This document shows positions 8,145-16,730 of a stretch of 64,000 bases of DNA, in pieces (position 1 is the stretch's first letter; each line of letters begins with the position of its first letter). The stretch is from Paenibacillus aurantius. Lineage in GTDB: Bacteria > Bacillota > Bacilli > Paenibacillales > NBRC-103111. Both the position numbers and the translations under genes were made by a program. The notes under the pieces are model-generated. The model ran no database searches. It was not told where the DNA came from and saw only the letters and a program-made list of their open reading frames with translations. The stretch spans positions 5,059,501-5,123,500 of the forward strand of contig NZ_CP130318.1 in assembly GCF_032268605.1 (NCBI RefSeq). The letters are read 5' to 3'.

Positions 8145-9725
8145 TTATGGCCAGAAATGAACCGGTGCCGCAAAAGATTCCCCCGCTTTCTCCGCCTTGG
8201 CGTGAGGAACGAGGCCTTGGTTCCGGGCCGCCTGGTTGCAGGCTGCCAGGTAAGCATGGGCCACGGCGAGCAGAATGTCCTGGTGCACCGCCGTTCCCCG
8301 GTAAGCCTGCCCCCCGGCCGCTATCGTGACCTCCGCTTCTCCTCCGGCGGATTCTCCCGCCGAAAGGGAGTGAAGCTCCATGTCGACGAATTCGACCGGG
8401 AACGGTACCGCCTGCTTGATGCAGCCGATGATGGCCTCGATCGGGCCTTTGCCGATGGCCGAGGAGCTCACCTGCTGCCCGGTCCCGTTGTACCGGACCA
8501 CGGCGGAGGCCATCCGGCTCCGTTCGCTTCCGGAGACGACCTGAACCTCGGTGAGGGTGAAGCTCTCCAGGGCTTCCTTCGTCACCGCTCCGGCCAGCCG
8601 CATCAGCTCTTCGTCGGTGACAACCTTCTGGGCGTCGGCTTTCTCCTTGAACCGGCGGTAAATCTCTTCCATCTGTTCGTCGTTCACCTGCGCGCCGAGC
8701 TCTCCGATCCGGTGCCGGATGGCATGACGGCCGGAATGCTTGCCCAGGATGATCATTTGACGGGGAATGCCGAGCCGCTCCGGATCCATGATTTCGTAAG
8801 TGCTCCGGTTCTTCAGCAGGCCGTCCTGGTGAATGCCCGCCTCGTGCTGAAAGGCGTTGCGTCCGACAATCGGCTTGTTGAACGCAATCGGGAAATGCAT
8901 CGCCTGGCTGACCATCCGCGACGTGCGGTAAATCTCCTCTGCCGCGATGCCGGTTTCCGCCTGAAGCGCCGCCCCCTTCGTTTCGATCGCCATCACCAGC
9001 TCCTCGAGGGAGCAGTTGCCGGCCCGCTCCCCGATTCCGTTCACGGTCACCTCCACCTGCGTCGCTCCGTTACGGATCGCCGCGAGACTGTTCGCGACCG
9101 CGAGCCCCAGGTCATTGTGGCAGTGGGCGCTGTACTCGACGGTCTCTCCGCCCCTTACCTTCTCCCGCACGGTGCGGAACACTTGGCCGTATTCCTCCGG
9201 CAGCGCATAGCCGACGGTGTCCGGGATGTTGATGATGGTGGCCCCTTCGGCGATGACAGCTTCGACCATCTCCAGCAGAAATTCCTCTCCCGTCCGCGTG
9301 GCGTCCATCGGAGAGAATTCGATTTGTTCCACAAACTGCTTGGCATAGGCGACCATCTCCCGCGCCGTCCGGATCACCTGCTCCCGGGATTTGCGCAGCT
9401 GAAAGTCCAGGTGGATGTCCGACGAGGAAAGAAACATATGCAGGCGCCGGCTCGCGGCGTCCTCGGTGGCCCGGACAGCGGCGTCGATGTCTCCCTTTAC
9501 GGCACGGGCGAAGCCGCATATTTCAACGGCGGGAAGCAGCCGGGAAATTTGCCGGACGGCTTCGAATTCCCCAAGGCTTGAGACCGGGAACCCGGGCTCG
9601 ATGACGTCCACGCCAAGCCGGGCGAGCTGAAGCGCGATCCTCACTTTCTCTTCGGGGGCCAGGGAGGCGCCCGGAGCTTGCTCCCCGTCTCGTAATGTCG
9701 TGTCAAAAATGCGGATGCGGTTCAT
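8145..9725 (-). CDS. leuA: 2-isopropylmalate synthase
   Basis: This 526-residue enzyme condenses acetyl-CoA with 2-ketoisovalerate, the first committed step of leucine synthesis. The N-terminal TIM barrel shows [32 protein letters not shown] (metal-binding HxH) and [19 protein letters not shown]. The C-terminal regulatory domain follows the [13 protein letters not shown] segment. The upstream AAGGAAGAG suits the second of two close ATGs (9725) better than the first (9731). The gene stands alone, without leuBCD, and is governed by two leucine T-boxes and its own promoter. Its position between tsaD and the DnaA-box cluster differs from B. subtilis. A citramalate-synthase activity cannot be fully excluded by eye. 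Confidence 0.93.
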   Translation of the reverse strand: MNRIRIFDTTLRDGEQAPGASLAPEEKVRIALQLARLGVDVIEPGFPVSSLGEFEAVRQISRLLPAVEICGFARAVKGDIDAAVRATEDAASRRLHMFLSSSDIHLDFQLRKSREQVIRTAREMVAYAKQFVEQIEFSPMDATRTGEEFLLEMVEAVIAEGATIINIPDTVGYALPEEYGQVFRTVREKVRGGETVEYSAHCHNDLGLAVANSLAAIRNGATQVEVTVNGIGERAGNCSLEELVMAIETKGAALQAETGIAAEEIYRTSRMVSQAMHFPIAFNKPIVGRNAFQHEAGIHQDGLLKNRSTYEIMDPERLGIPRQMIILGKHSGRHAIRHRIGELGAQVNDEQMEEIYRRFKEKADAQKVVTDEELMRLAGAVTKEALESFTLTEVQVVSGSERSRMASAVVRYNGTGQQVSSSAIGKGPIEAIIGCIKQAVPFPVEFVDMELHSLSAGESAGGEAEVTIAAGGQAYRGTAVHQDILLAVAHAYLAACNQAARNQGLVPHAKAEKAGESFAAPVHFWP

Positions 9726-9771
9726 GCTCATCTCTTCCTTTCGAATGGGGATTTTTGGTTAGCTTGGTATA

Positions 9772-10105
9772 CAAAAAAGCCTGCCGTCTCGTAAGAGACG
9801 ACAGGCTGTAAACCCGACGCGGTACCACTCTCGTTGATTCAGGGCAACCTGAATCCGCTCGTTCGCCGCCGGTCCTCTTTTGGCGTTCGCCCCAATTCGT
9901 AATAGACGGAAAGGGGGACGGACAGCCTTAAAGGTTGCTTCGGCGGCAATACCGGCTAACGGCGGCAAACCGGGATCACTTAACACCTTACGGCTTTCGG
10001 TGATCCAGCTCCCGGGCGAGATTCGGTATAACCTTGCGCTGCGTCGCACCATCCCGCAGCTCTCTTAAGCAAAGGCCATTCCTACTGCTCCCGTTCTACG
10101 CTTGC
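9772..10105 (-). promoter_or_regulatory. T-box leader 1 (leuA-proximal), tRNA-Leu specific
   Basis: On the minus strand this has the stem I elements (GGGAGCAGTAGG, the GGTGCGAC loop), a specifier region CCGAATCTCGCCCGGGAG, the conserved T-box AACGAGAGTGGTACCGCG (complement of 9818-9835), and a terminator (arms 9778-9790 and 9795-9807) followed by six Ts. Aligned with leader 2, the specifier is CUC (Leu); a UCU reading is the alternative. Uncharged tRNA-Leu would favour antitermination and leuA expression. Confidence 0.93.
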
Positions 10106-10136
10106 ATATTTGAAGATATCTTGGCCAATCCCAATT

Positions 10137-10520
10137 AAAAAAAGCCTGTCGTCTCTTCAAGAGACGACAGGCTTAGCCATCGCGGTACCACTCTCGTTGA
10201 CCCGCCGAGGGCGGATCCCCTTATCGGCTCGGCCGGCGGTCATCTTACCCGTCAAGCTTCGCCCGCCCGATTACGGAGGCTGCCCGTCAGAACGTGAGAC
10301 CCGGCTGACCGAGCTGCCGGACTGGCCGTTATGCCGAAATCCGTAAGGATTCCGGACGGCTGCCCGCTCGTCGTTCGGCCGGCAAGCCGAAGTGGCTTGC
10401 GGACCTGCCGCGTGTTCCGTTCTGCCGCTCCCGGGTGAGTTCAGGGTTCCTTCGTCTGCGTCGCACCTTCCCGCAGCTCTCTGATCAAAGGGCTGTCACC
10501 TTACTGCTCCCGTTCCCAGC
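10137..10520 (-). promoter_or_regulatory. T-box leader 2 (promoter-proximal), tRNA-Leu specific
   Basis: A second complete T-box lies upstream of the first. It has the stem I start GGGAGCAGTAAGG, the GGTGCGAC loop, the specifier CTGAACTCACCCGGGAG with CUC (Leu), the T-box AACGAGAGTGGTACCGCG (complement of 10181-10198), and a 14-bp perfect terminator stem (10142-10155 with 10161-10174) followed by Ts. Its terminator is nearly identical to that of leader 1, pointing to duplication. A transcript from the 10545-10573 promoter must pass both leaders to reach leuA. Confidence 0.95.
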
Positions 10521-10544
10521 GTTTGGCTATTTGAATTGTTGTTG

Positions 10545-10573
10545 ATTATAATATGCCGCTTGCGGCCTGTCAA
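10545..10573 (-). promoter_or_regulatory. Perfect-consensus sigma-A promoter for the T-box/leuA transcript
   Basis: TTGACA (complement of 10568-10573), a 17-bp spacer, and TATAAT (complement of 10545-10550) match consensus at all 12 positions. The spacer holds a 12-bp palindrome, GCCGCTTGCGGC (10555-10566). The first T-box leader begins about 25 bp downstream. The tsaD stop lies only about 20 bp upstream. Confidence 0.92.
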
Positions 10574-10593
10574 TACATGCAAAAAAGAATGGG

Positions 10594-11643
10594 CTACTGC
10601 ACCGACCAGTCCTCCAGGGAGAGGGACGGCTCGGCTTTCAGGTAAGGGGGCGCGAATTGGCCGCGCTCCCACTTCAGGAAAGCCGCGGCGCCGATCATGG
10701 CGGCGTTGTCGGTGCAGAGGCTGAGCGGCGGGACCAGGAGCGGGATCCCGGCCTCCGCGCAGCGCTCCTCCAGCCGGGTGCGAAGGCCGCGGTTCGCCGC
10801 GACGCCTCCGGCCAGCAGCAGCTGCCGGGAGCCGGTCTCCCGGACGGCGCGGATCGCTTTCTCCGTGAGGACGTCGAGGACGGACTCCTGAAAGCCCCGC
10901 GCCACCTGGTCCGCCGGCAGCTCCACGCCCTTCATGCGCGCCGTGTTGAGAGCCGCCAGTACCGCCGATTTCAGCCCGCTGAAGCTGAAATCGTACGATT
11001 CCGGCTCCAGCCAGGCGCGCGGCAGCGGCAGCGCGCTGTCCGCCTCTGCGGCGAGCCGGTCGACATGCGGCCCGCCGGGATACGGCAGGCCGAGCGCCCG
11101 TGCGACCTTGTCGTAGGCCTCGCCGGCGGCATCGTCGCGTGTGCGGCCTATGATGCGGAAGCGGCCCGGCGCTTCGACGTGCACGAGCTCGGTGTGGCCG
11201 CCGGAGACGACCAGCGCGAGAAGCGGATACTCCAGCTCGTGAACGAGCGCGTTCGCGTAGATGTGGCCCGCGATGTGATGCACGCCGATCAGCGGCAGCC
11301 CGAGCGTCGAGGCGAGCGACTTGGCGGCCACGAGCCCGATCAGCAGGGCTCCGACCAGACCGGGGCCCTGCGTCACGGCGATCGCCGACAGGTCGCCGAG
11401 CCCGAGCCCGGCCTCGCGGACCGCCTGCTCGATAATGAGCGTGATCGACTCCACGTGCTTGCGCGAAGCGACCTCGGGCACGACGCCTCCGAACGCTTTA
11501 TGGGTTTCGATTTGGCTGGAGACCACATTGGAGCGGATGACCTTGCCGTCCTCTATGACGGCTACCGAGGTTTCATCGCAGCTTGTCTCCAGCGCCAGTA
11601 TATAACAGGGCCGGCCGGACCGGTCCCGGGTGTTCATCCTCAT
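10594..11643 (-). CDS. tsaD: tRNA N6-adenosine threonylcarbamoyltransferase TsaD
   Basis: This 349-residue member of the Kae1/Gcp family transfers the threonylcarbamoyl group to A37 of ANN-decoding tRNAs, in complex with TsaB and TsaE. Visible motifs are ILALETSCDETSVAVI near the start, the metal-binding HHIAGH (about residue 121), VSGGHTELVHV, the SFSGLKSAVL segment and LAGGVAANRGLRTRL. It follows rimI, tsaB and tsaE on the same strand, the same order as ydiE in B. subtilis. The start could be either of two close ATGs (11643 or 11637). Confidence 0.96.
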   Translation of the reverse strand: MRMNTRDRSGRPCYILALETSCDETSVAVIEDGKVIRSNVVSSQIETHKAFGGVVPEVASRKHVESITLIIEQAVREAGLGLGDLSAIAVTQGPGLVGALLIGLVAAKSLASTLGLPLIGVHHIAGHIYANALVHELEYPLLALVVSGGHTELVHVEAPGRFRIIGRTRDDAAGEAYDKVARALGLPYPGGPHVDRLAAEADSALPLPRAWLEPESYDFSFSGLKSAVLAALNTARMKGVELPADQVARGFQESVLDVLTEKAIRAVRETGSRQLLLAGGVAANRGLRTRLEERCAEAGIPLLVPPLSLCTDNAAMIGAAAFLKWERGQFAPPYLKAEPSLSLEDWSVQ

Positions 11644-11707
11644 GGCTATCGCTCACTCTCTGTAAGAAACCGGGGGAAGGCCGTCTTGTTCGCTCCGGCC
11701 CTCCCCG

Positions 11708-12199
11708 TTAGGATTGTGGATGGTACTTCTCCAGCTCCGCCCACATGATCAAAGCATCCTCGTTATTATCCGTATAATAGCCTTTGCGCACTCCTACGGA
11801 ACGGAAACCCATTTTGACATAGAGGTTCTGGGCGACCACGTTCGTCACGCGGACCTCCAGAGTCATTTTGGCCGCTCCCATGAAGCTGGCCGTTTTCTGA
11901 AGCTCCCCCACGAGGCGTTCCCCCAGCTTGCGGCCGCGGAAGGGGGCCCGGACGGCGATATTCGTAATGTGGGCTTCATCCATGATGAGCCACATGCCGG
12001 CATACCCGGCGATGACACCGTCCACCTCCATGACCATGTAATGGGCAAAATGGTTGTTGACCAGCTCATTGTAGAAGGCTCCCGCCGACCAGGGAGTCGG
12101 AAAGGCCTCCTGCTCAATCTCGCATATGGTGTCGATGTCGTTCAGCTTCATGGCGCGGAACGTCAGTTGAAAGCCCTCGTCAGGCACGATCTGCTCCAC
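11708..12199 (-). CDS. rimI: Ribosomal protein S18-alanine N-acetyltransferase-like RimI
   Basis: This 163-residue GNAT acetyltransferase has the acetyl-CoA binding motif AVRAPFRGRKLGERLVGEL (about 83-101) and the C-terminal NLYVKMGFRSVGVRKGYYTDNNEDALIM typical of RimI. It starts at GTG 12199 behind GAGGTG and overlaps the end of tsaB by 20 bp, so it is translationally coupled. It matches ydiD of the B. subtilis tsaE-tsaB-rimI-tsaD block. The substrate (the N-terminus of S18 in Escherichia coli) is inferred from family and context. Confidence 0.92.
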   Translation of the reverse strand: MEQIVPDEGFQLTFRAMKLNDIDTICEIEQEAFPTPWSAGAFYNELVNNHFAHYMVMEVDGVIAGYAGMWLIMDEAHITNIAVRAPFRGRKLGERLVGELQKTASFMGAAKMTLEVRVTNVVAQNLYVKMGFRSVGVRKGYYTDNNEDALIMWAELEKYHPQS

Positions 12200-13172
12200 C
12201 CGGCACCTCCCCGCCGCCGCTCTTGGCCAGAAGGTTAACCTCGGCCTCCGCGAGCTGAGTGTAATTCGGCACGATCCCGTGTGGATCGCGGCTGTAATCC
12301 CCTAGCTGCTCCTTAATCCGGGCGAGCCTCCCAATGGAATAAGCACGGATGTCCTGGCCGAATGCCTGCACCTCGGCGGACAGTCCGGCCGCAAGCCGCT
12401 CGGCGAAAGTGCCGAAGCCGGCCGTTTCGCCGACCAGCAGGATCCGGTCCGGACGGTGTTCGTCGGCGAGCCGGAGCAGCCGCTCCGTCCAGTCCTCCAT
12501 GCGCCGGATGCCGTCCTCGGCAAGCCGCGTCCATCGGCCGCCGGCCGCCGACCGGTCACCTGCATCCGAAACGCGGACGGCTCCCGGTTCCGGCGCGGCC
12601 GGTATGGCCGCAGCCGAAGCCGCAGCGGAAGATGCAGGTACAACCGAAGCCCCTTCGGAAGAGACGGACAAGAGCTTCCCGGGACCATATGCCAGCTCGA
12701 AAAGCCCCGTATACGCCTGGGCCCGGCGGGCATCCATTAGGGGAACGATCCACAGCTTTCCGCCGGCTTCGTCCGTTCGCCCCGCCTCCGGCCCCGCTTC
12801 CGAGCCGGCCGTCTGCCCTTCCACCGGGGTCCCGTAGGCCAACGCCTCCAGGCTCGATACGCCGATCACCGGCCTCCCCAAAGCCCAGGCCATCGTCTTC
12901 GCCACGGTAACCCCAATGCGCACCCCGGTATAGGAGCCCGGGCCGAGCCCCGCGGCAAAGCCCGCCAAATCCCCCGGTCTCATGCCGTGGGTTTCGAGCA
13001 GGGCGTCGATCATCGGATTCAAATAAAGCGAGTGGTTGCGTTCCGCCCGCTCGGTACGCTCTTCGATCAGCCGGCCGCCCTCCATCAGCGCTATCGTCAT
13101 GCAGGCCGTCGAGGTATCCATGCCCAGCCAGCGGCCGGCCGGTGCTTGTGTTGTCGTCACGGTGTCGTTCAT
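12180..13172 (-). CDS. tsaB: TsaB, t6A-complex scaffold with low-complexity insertions
   Basis: This protease-dead TsaD paralogue holds the t6A-synthesis complex together. It shows WLGMDTSTACMTIAL at the start, AAGLGPGSYTGVRIGV (about residues 73-88) and the C-terminal VPNYTQLAEAEVNLLAKSG. The start at 13172 overlaps the tsaE stop (ATGA). At 330 residues it is about 100 longer than usual. The excess lies in a Gly/Glu/Ala-rich stretch near 117-137 and an Ala/Ser/Pro-rich stretch near 172-214. Both keep the frame and the fold motifs continue after them, so they look like tolerated surface-loop expansions. Confidence 0.92.
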   Translation of the reverse strand: MNDTVTTTQAPAGRWLGMDTSTACMTIALMEGGRLIEERTERAERNHSLYLNPMIDALLETHGMRPGDLAGFAAGLGPGSYTGVRIGVTVAKTMAWALGRPVIGVSSLEALAYGTPVEGQTAGSEAGPEAGRTDEAGGKLWIVPLMDARRAQAYTGLFELAYGPGKLLSVSSEGASVVPASSAAASAAAIPAAPEPGAVRVSDAGDRSAAGGRWTRLAEDGIRRMEDWTERLLRLADEHRPDRILLVGETAGFGTFAERLAAGLSAEVQAFGQDIRAYSIGRLARIKEQLGDYSRDPHGIVPNYTQLAEAEVNLLAKSGGGEVPGGADRA

Positions 13173-13654
13173 ATCAGCAATCCGTTCTCCTTCAGGCGGC
13201 GGCACCAGTCCGTGTAGGGAAGTCCCCGCGGGGTCAGGCGGAAAAGCCTGTCGTCCGGCCCCTTGTTCTCGATGTAGACGGCCAAGTGATCCTCCGGCAT
13301 CCACTCACCGATCAAGCTGGCCCATTCCACCACGGTCAGCCCGCCTCCATAGAAATATTCGTCCAGCCCGAGTTCTCCGGCTTCTTCGGAGGAGAGGCGG
13401 TAGACGTCCATATGATAAAAGGGAAACTCGGTTCCCTCGTATTCCTTAATGATGGTAAACGTCGGGCTGTTTACCGTATCCGTTACACCGAGCGCCCGGG
13501 CGGCGGCCTGCGAGAACGCGGTTTTGCCCGCGCCGAGGTCTCCGTCGAGCGCCCATACCGTGCCGGGGACGGCCAGCTCCGCCAAAGCGCGGGCGAGGCG
13601 TGCCGTGTCCTCCAGCCCGTGCGATTCATAGAGGAAGACCTGCGGTTCGTCCAT
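13169..13654 (-). CDS. tsaE: TsaE, ATPase of the t6A tRNA modification complex
   Basis: This 161-residue P-loop protein has GDLGAGKTAFSQAAARAL (Walker A, about residues 35-50), NSPTFTIIKEY and YHMDVYRLSSEEAGELGLDEYF, all TsaE hallmarks. It drives cycles of the TsaD-TsaB complex by ATP hydrolysis. I chose the ATG at 13654, preceded by AAGGAG at good spacing; a longer frame upstream runs into structured intergenic DNA. It overlaps tsaB by 4 bp. A 235-bp gap separates it from thiL upstream, unusual for an otherwise tight operon. Confidence 0.95.
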   Translation of the reverse strand: MDEPQVFLYESHGLEDTARLARALAELAVPGTVWALDGDLGAGKTAFSQAAARALGVTDTVNSPTFTIIKEYEGTEFPFYHMDVYRLSSEEAGELGLDEYFYGGGLTVVEWASLIGEWMPEDHLAVYIENKGPDDRLFRLTPRGLPYTDWCRRLKENGLLI

Positions 13655-13745
13655 GGTCTGCAGCTCCTTATGCGTTATGGGGTTCTTAATCGGAAAATAG
13701 GCCGTTCTTCTGAAGATAGGCCGTACAGATCGGAATAGTGCCGCA

Positions 13746-13895
13746 GGCGGATTAGGCCCGCACAATCGGGCGCCCCCGGCTTGAGCCGGAGACCGAAGAA
13801 AGCCGCCTGCGGCTTTGGAAGCCTATCCGCCCCGCGTTCGTTCGGGTGCCCGGAAGCTTCCTTCGGGCCTCCCGTAAGGTCTCTTCGGGCTAGCC
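13746..13895 (-). other. Multi-hairpin intergenic element between thiL and tsaE
   Basis: An outer stem (GGCGGATTAGGC, 13746-13757, with GCCTATCCGCC, 13821-13831) encloses three hairpins: GCCCG/CGGGC (13756-13771), CCGGC-TTGA-GCCGG (13776-13789) and AAAGCCGC-CT-GCGGCTTT (13799-13816). Two further CCCG/CGGG hairpins follow up to about 13890, close to the thiL stop. On the minus strand the AAAGCCGC hairpin is followed by TTTCTTC, so partial termination is possible. I match it to no known RNA family. Confidence 0.6.
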
Positions 13896-14930
13896 GAAAT
13901 GGTTGTAGCCCGACTTGGCGACCGGCCTCTCCTCCCCGTCGATTCCGACGAGCCGGACCCCGGCAAAGGCCGAGGTCGCCGTGCCGATGCGGAAGAATGG
14001 CAGCCCTTCCGCGGCGAAGGCTTCGGCCGTGACGGCCATCGCTTCTTCCGGGAGGGTGCCGAGCAGGACGTAGTCCTCGCCGCCGGTCAGGATCCACTCC
14101 AGCGCGCTCGCGCCGACGGCATCGGCATAGGCCTTAAGCTCCGGGGCGACCGGGATATCGGCCTCCCGCAGCAGCAGGCCGCAGCCGGACGCTTCGGCGA
14201 TTTCCCATGCCTCGCTCGACAGGCCGTCGCTGATGTCGTTCAGCGCGGGAGCGGCTCCGCCCGCGAGCAGCCGGCGCCCGGCCGCTACGCTCGGCTCCGG
14301 CCGGCGGTGCGCCGCCACGAGCCCCCTCACCGGAGGAGGGAACGCCTCCTCCGGGATGGGCTCGTCTGCGGCTGCCTCCGGCCGGGCGCCTGCGGCGAGC
14401 AGCGCGTGCAGCCCCGCCGCCGAGCGGCCCGGCCAGCCGGTGACGAACACCGCGTCACCGGGCCGGGCGGCGGAGCGGAGCAGCGCGCGGCCGGGCTCGA
14501 CCTCACCGGTCACGGTCACGGTGACCGTGAGCCCTCCGGGCGTCGAGGTCGTGTCCCCGCCGGCCAGGGCGACGCCGTAGCGGTCCGCGCAGGCGTAGAG
14601 GCCCGCGTAGAGCTCGCGCAGCCGGTCCGCCGGCACGGAAGCCGGCACGGTGAGCGCGACCAGCGCGTTGCGCGGGACGGCACCCATGGCGGCCATGTCG
14701 CTGACGTTCGAGGCCATGGCCTTCCAGCCGATGTCATACATAGACATCGTCTTGGAGTTGAAGTGCACGTCCTGCACCATCGTGTCGCACGAGAGCACCA
14801 GCTGCATGCCGGGGGTGAGCTCCGTCACCGCGGCGTCGTCGCCGATCCCGACGACGAGATGGGTCTCCGCAGCCGTCCTTCGGCCGGGCGGACGATCCGT
14901 CAAATGCCGGATCAGGGCAAACTCTTCCAC
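13890..14930 (-). CDS. thiL: Thiamine-monophosphate kinase ThiL
   Basis: This 346-residue enzyme phosphorylates thiamine monophosphate to the active cofactor thiamine diphosphate. Motifs of the PurM/ThiL fold are visible: VVGIGDDAAVTEL near residue 27, MASNVSDMAAMGAVPRNALVAL, ALAGGDTTSTPGGLTVTVTVTGEV, ALNDISDGLSSEAWEIAEAS, and WILTGGEDYVLLGTLP. The start is GTG 14930 with a weak ribosome binding site. As in B. subtilis it heads the thiL-tsaE-tsaB-rimI-tsaD series. The coding sequence is very GC-rich. Confidence 0.95.
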   Translation of the reverse strand: MEEFALIRHLTDRPPGRRTAAETHLVVGIGDDAAVTELTPGMQLVLSCDTMVQDVHFNSKTMSMYDIGWKAMASNVSDMAAMGAVPRNALVALTVPASVPADRLRELYAGLYACADRYGVALAGGDTTSTPGGLTVTVTVTGEVEPGRALLRSAARPGDAVFVTGWPGRSAAGLHALLAAGARPEAAADEPIPEEAFPPPVRGLVAAHRRPEPSVAAGRRLLAGGAAPALNDISDGLSSEAWEIAEASGCGLLLREADIPVAPELKAYADAVGASALEWILTGGEDYVLLGTLPEEAMAVTAEAFAAEGLPFFRIGTATSAFAGVRLVGIDGEERPVAKSGYNHFG

Positions 14931-15104
14931 TGGGCATAACCCGCTTTCCCGTCTATGGTTGACCTTTATTATAGCCCTACCGAATTACGCAAGCAAGGCA
15001 TAGACCCGGCACCTTTCGGTTGGGAATGTCCCTTGCGGGAAGGCTCCCGTTAAGGTTGCCTCCATGCAAGGGCAGCGGGTGAGGGCAGGGCCGGCGAAAG
15101 AAAA
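14931..15104. other. Intergenic region, thiL upstream side
   Basis: This lies upstream of thiL and downstream of the P450 terminator. It should hold the thiL promoter on the minus strand, but I see no box pair good enough to name. There is no open frame with a ribosome binding site and no RNA motif. Confidence 0.4.
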
Positions 15105-15169
15105 AAAGCCCGCCCATTCTCTAAACTGTCCTTTACGTAGAGTACAGTTTACTCATGGGGAGGGGCTTT
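15105..15169 (-). terminator. Long-stem terminator of the P450 gene
   Basis: On the minus strand, AAAGCCCC-TCCCCAT pairs with ATGGGCGGGCTTT around an inner perfect stem AAACTGT/ACAGTTT (15123-15129 with 15144-15150). Seven Ts follow, then CTTT. The stop codon of the P450 gene lies about 100 bp upstream. Confidence 0.8.
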
Positions 15170-15272
15170 AAATAGTCAGAACCTGGCTCGGGAAAAATCC
15201 GCTCTTTCTGCCTTGGGCATCGTCGAAACGCACATGGCCTTCGCCTGCCGTTCGATAAAATAGGTCGCTTAG

Positions 15273-16616
15273 CTACCTGCGCTTCTCGGCCACCATCCGC
15301 AGCCCATGCTTCGGTCTCAGCGTCACGAGCGGCTCGCCTTCCACCTTATGGTGATCCTCCGCCAGATCCAGCCGGAACCGGCGGGCGATCGTGGCCAGCA
15401 CCAGGCTCGCCTCCATAAACGCAAAGTGGTTGCCGATGCAGATGCGCGGGCCTCCTCCGAACGGGAAGTAGGCGAAACCCGGGATGCGCTTCAGCAGATC
15501 GCCCTCGAACCGTTCGGGCCGGAAGACCTCCGGGTCTTCGAAGTAGCGGTCGGACCGGTGAATGACATATTGGCTCATCATCACGGTGTCGCCCGGCTTC
15601 AGCAGGTGGCCACCGATCTCCACCTCCTCCGACACTTCGCGGTTGACCGCCCATACCGGAGGGTAGATGCGCAGCGCTTCCCATATCACATTGCCGGTGT
15701 AAGGAAGCTTCTCCAGATCGGCCACCGTCGGCAGACGGTCCGTTAGCACCCGGTCCAGCTCCTCCTCGAGCTTGGCGCGCGCGTCCGGATTTTGCGACAG
15801 AAGGTAGAACGTCCAGGCGAGCGTGTTGGCCGTCGTTTCATGCCCCGCCAGGAAGATTGTCATGACCTCGTCGCGTACCTGCTTGTCGGTCATGCCGGTC
15901 CCATCCTCGTCATCGCGTGCCGCCAGAAGCATGGCTAGGAGGTCCTCCCGGTCCTCTTCTCCTTTGGCCCGGCGCTCCTGGATGATGCCATAAATAATCT
16001 TGTCAAGCATTTCCGCCGATTCCTTGAATTCCTTGTTGTTCTTGGTCGGCAGCTCGAACGGAAGGTCGATAAAGGAGCTCGCCCGCCTCGAGACATATTT
16101 CATCCCGACCTCCAGCGCATGGCTCACATCCCCGTACCCTTCCGACAGATTCATGCCGAACATGGTTTGGGTGATAATGTTCAGGGTAAGGCGCATCATG
16201 TCGTTCGTGATCACCCGCTCTTCGCCGCTGCGCCATTCCGAAATCAGCTCCTCGGAATACCGCACCATCGTGTCCCCGTAGCGGCTGATGGTCGTCTTCT
16301 TGAAGGCCGGCTGCAGCATGCGGCGCTGCCTCATGTGCTGTTCGCCTTCGCTCGTAAGCACGCCTTCCCCGATGACGGCCTTAGCCGTCTGAAGACCTTT
16401 TGCCTTGCGGAAGCTCGCCTGCTTCGTCAATAGAACCTCCTTGATCGAATCGGGGTCGCTGATCAGGTAGACATGGCGGGTCGGCCCGAACCGGATCGGC
16501 ACGAAATCCCCGTATTCCTTATAAGCCTTCTGCAAAAAAGCGAGCGGGTCCTTGCGGAATTCCAGCAAATTGCCGGTAATCGGCCGGCCCTTGGGTCCTG
16601 CTCCGTTTACAGCCAT
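15273..16616 (-). CDS. Cytochrome P450
   Basis: This 447-residue soluble haem monooxygenase has the I-helix oxygen-binding AGHETTANTL, the K-helix ExxR (EALR), and the haem loop FPFGGGPRICIGN with the iron-ligating cysteine near residue 393. The start at 16616 follows GAGGAGGAGG; the longer upstream frame lacks such a site. Its general look is of bacterial P450s related to fatty-acid-hydroxylating CYP102-like haem domains, but without a fused reductase. No ferredoxin or reductase gene is adjacent, so the redox partner and substrate are unknown. It is monocistronic with its own terminator. Confidence 0.93.
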   Translation of the reverse strand: MAVNGAGPKGRPITGNLLEFRKDPLAFLQKAYKEYGDFVPIRFGPTRHVYLISDPDSIKEVLLTKQASFRKAKGLQTAKAVIGEGVLTSEGEQHMRQRRMLQPAFKKTTISRYGDTMVRYSEELISEWRSGEERVITNDMMRLTLNIITQTMFGMNLSEGYGDVSHALEVGMKYVSRRASSFIDLPFELPTKNNKEFKESAEMLDKIIYGIIQERRAKGEEDREDLLAMLLAARDDEDGTGMTDKQVRDEVMTIFLAGHETTANTLAWTFYLLSQNPDARAKLEEELDRVLTDRLPTVADLEKLPYTGNVIWEALRIYPPVWAVNREVSEEVEIGGHLLKPGDTVMMSQYVIHRSDRYFEDPEVFRPERFEGDLLKRIPGFAYFPFGGGPRICIGNHFAFMEASLVLATIARRFRLDLAEDHHKVEGEPLVTLRPKHGLRMVAEKRR

Positions 16617-16730
16617 TCGGCTTCCTCCTCCTCTTCCTGCACCTTTATAAAAATCGCCTCGCCCGAAAAGGGGAGGCGTCTCCATTTTATTACCACCGAA
16701 ACGAGGCATATTAATAAACCGTTGGTCAAA

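Noticed and set aside
8157-9581. Long open frame opposite leuA
   Set aside because: It is antisense to a clear leuA, lacks a ribosome binding site and has an Arg/His/Pro-rich composition typical of the complement of GC-rich genes. The same applies to long frames opposite tsaD (10657-11748), the surface protein (51844-53766), the GMC gene (57184-58881) and gltD (60303-61859).
10031-10050. Serine (UCU) specifier in the leuA-proximal T-box
   Set aside because: Reading GAA-UCU is possible, but alignment with the second leader places CUC directly before the shared CCCGGGAG, and leucine fits the downstream gene.
15105-15169. Mobile miniature inverted-repeat element
   Set aside because: The long stem-loop ends in a run of seven Ts on the minus strand just after the P450 gene, so a terminator explains it; no flanking target duplication is visible.
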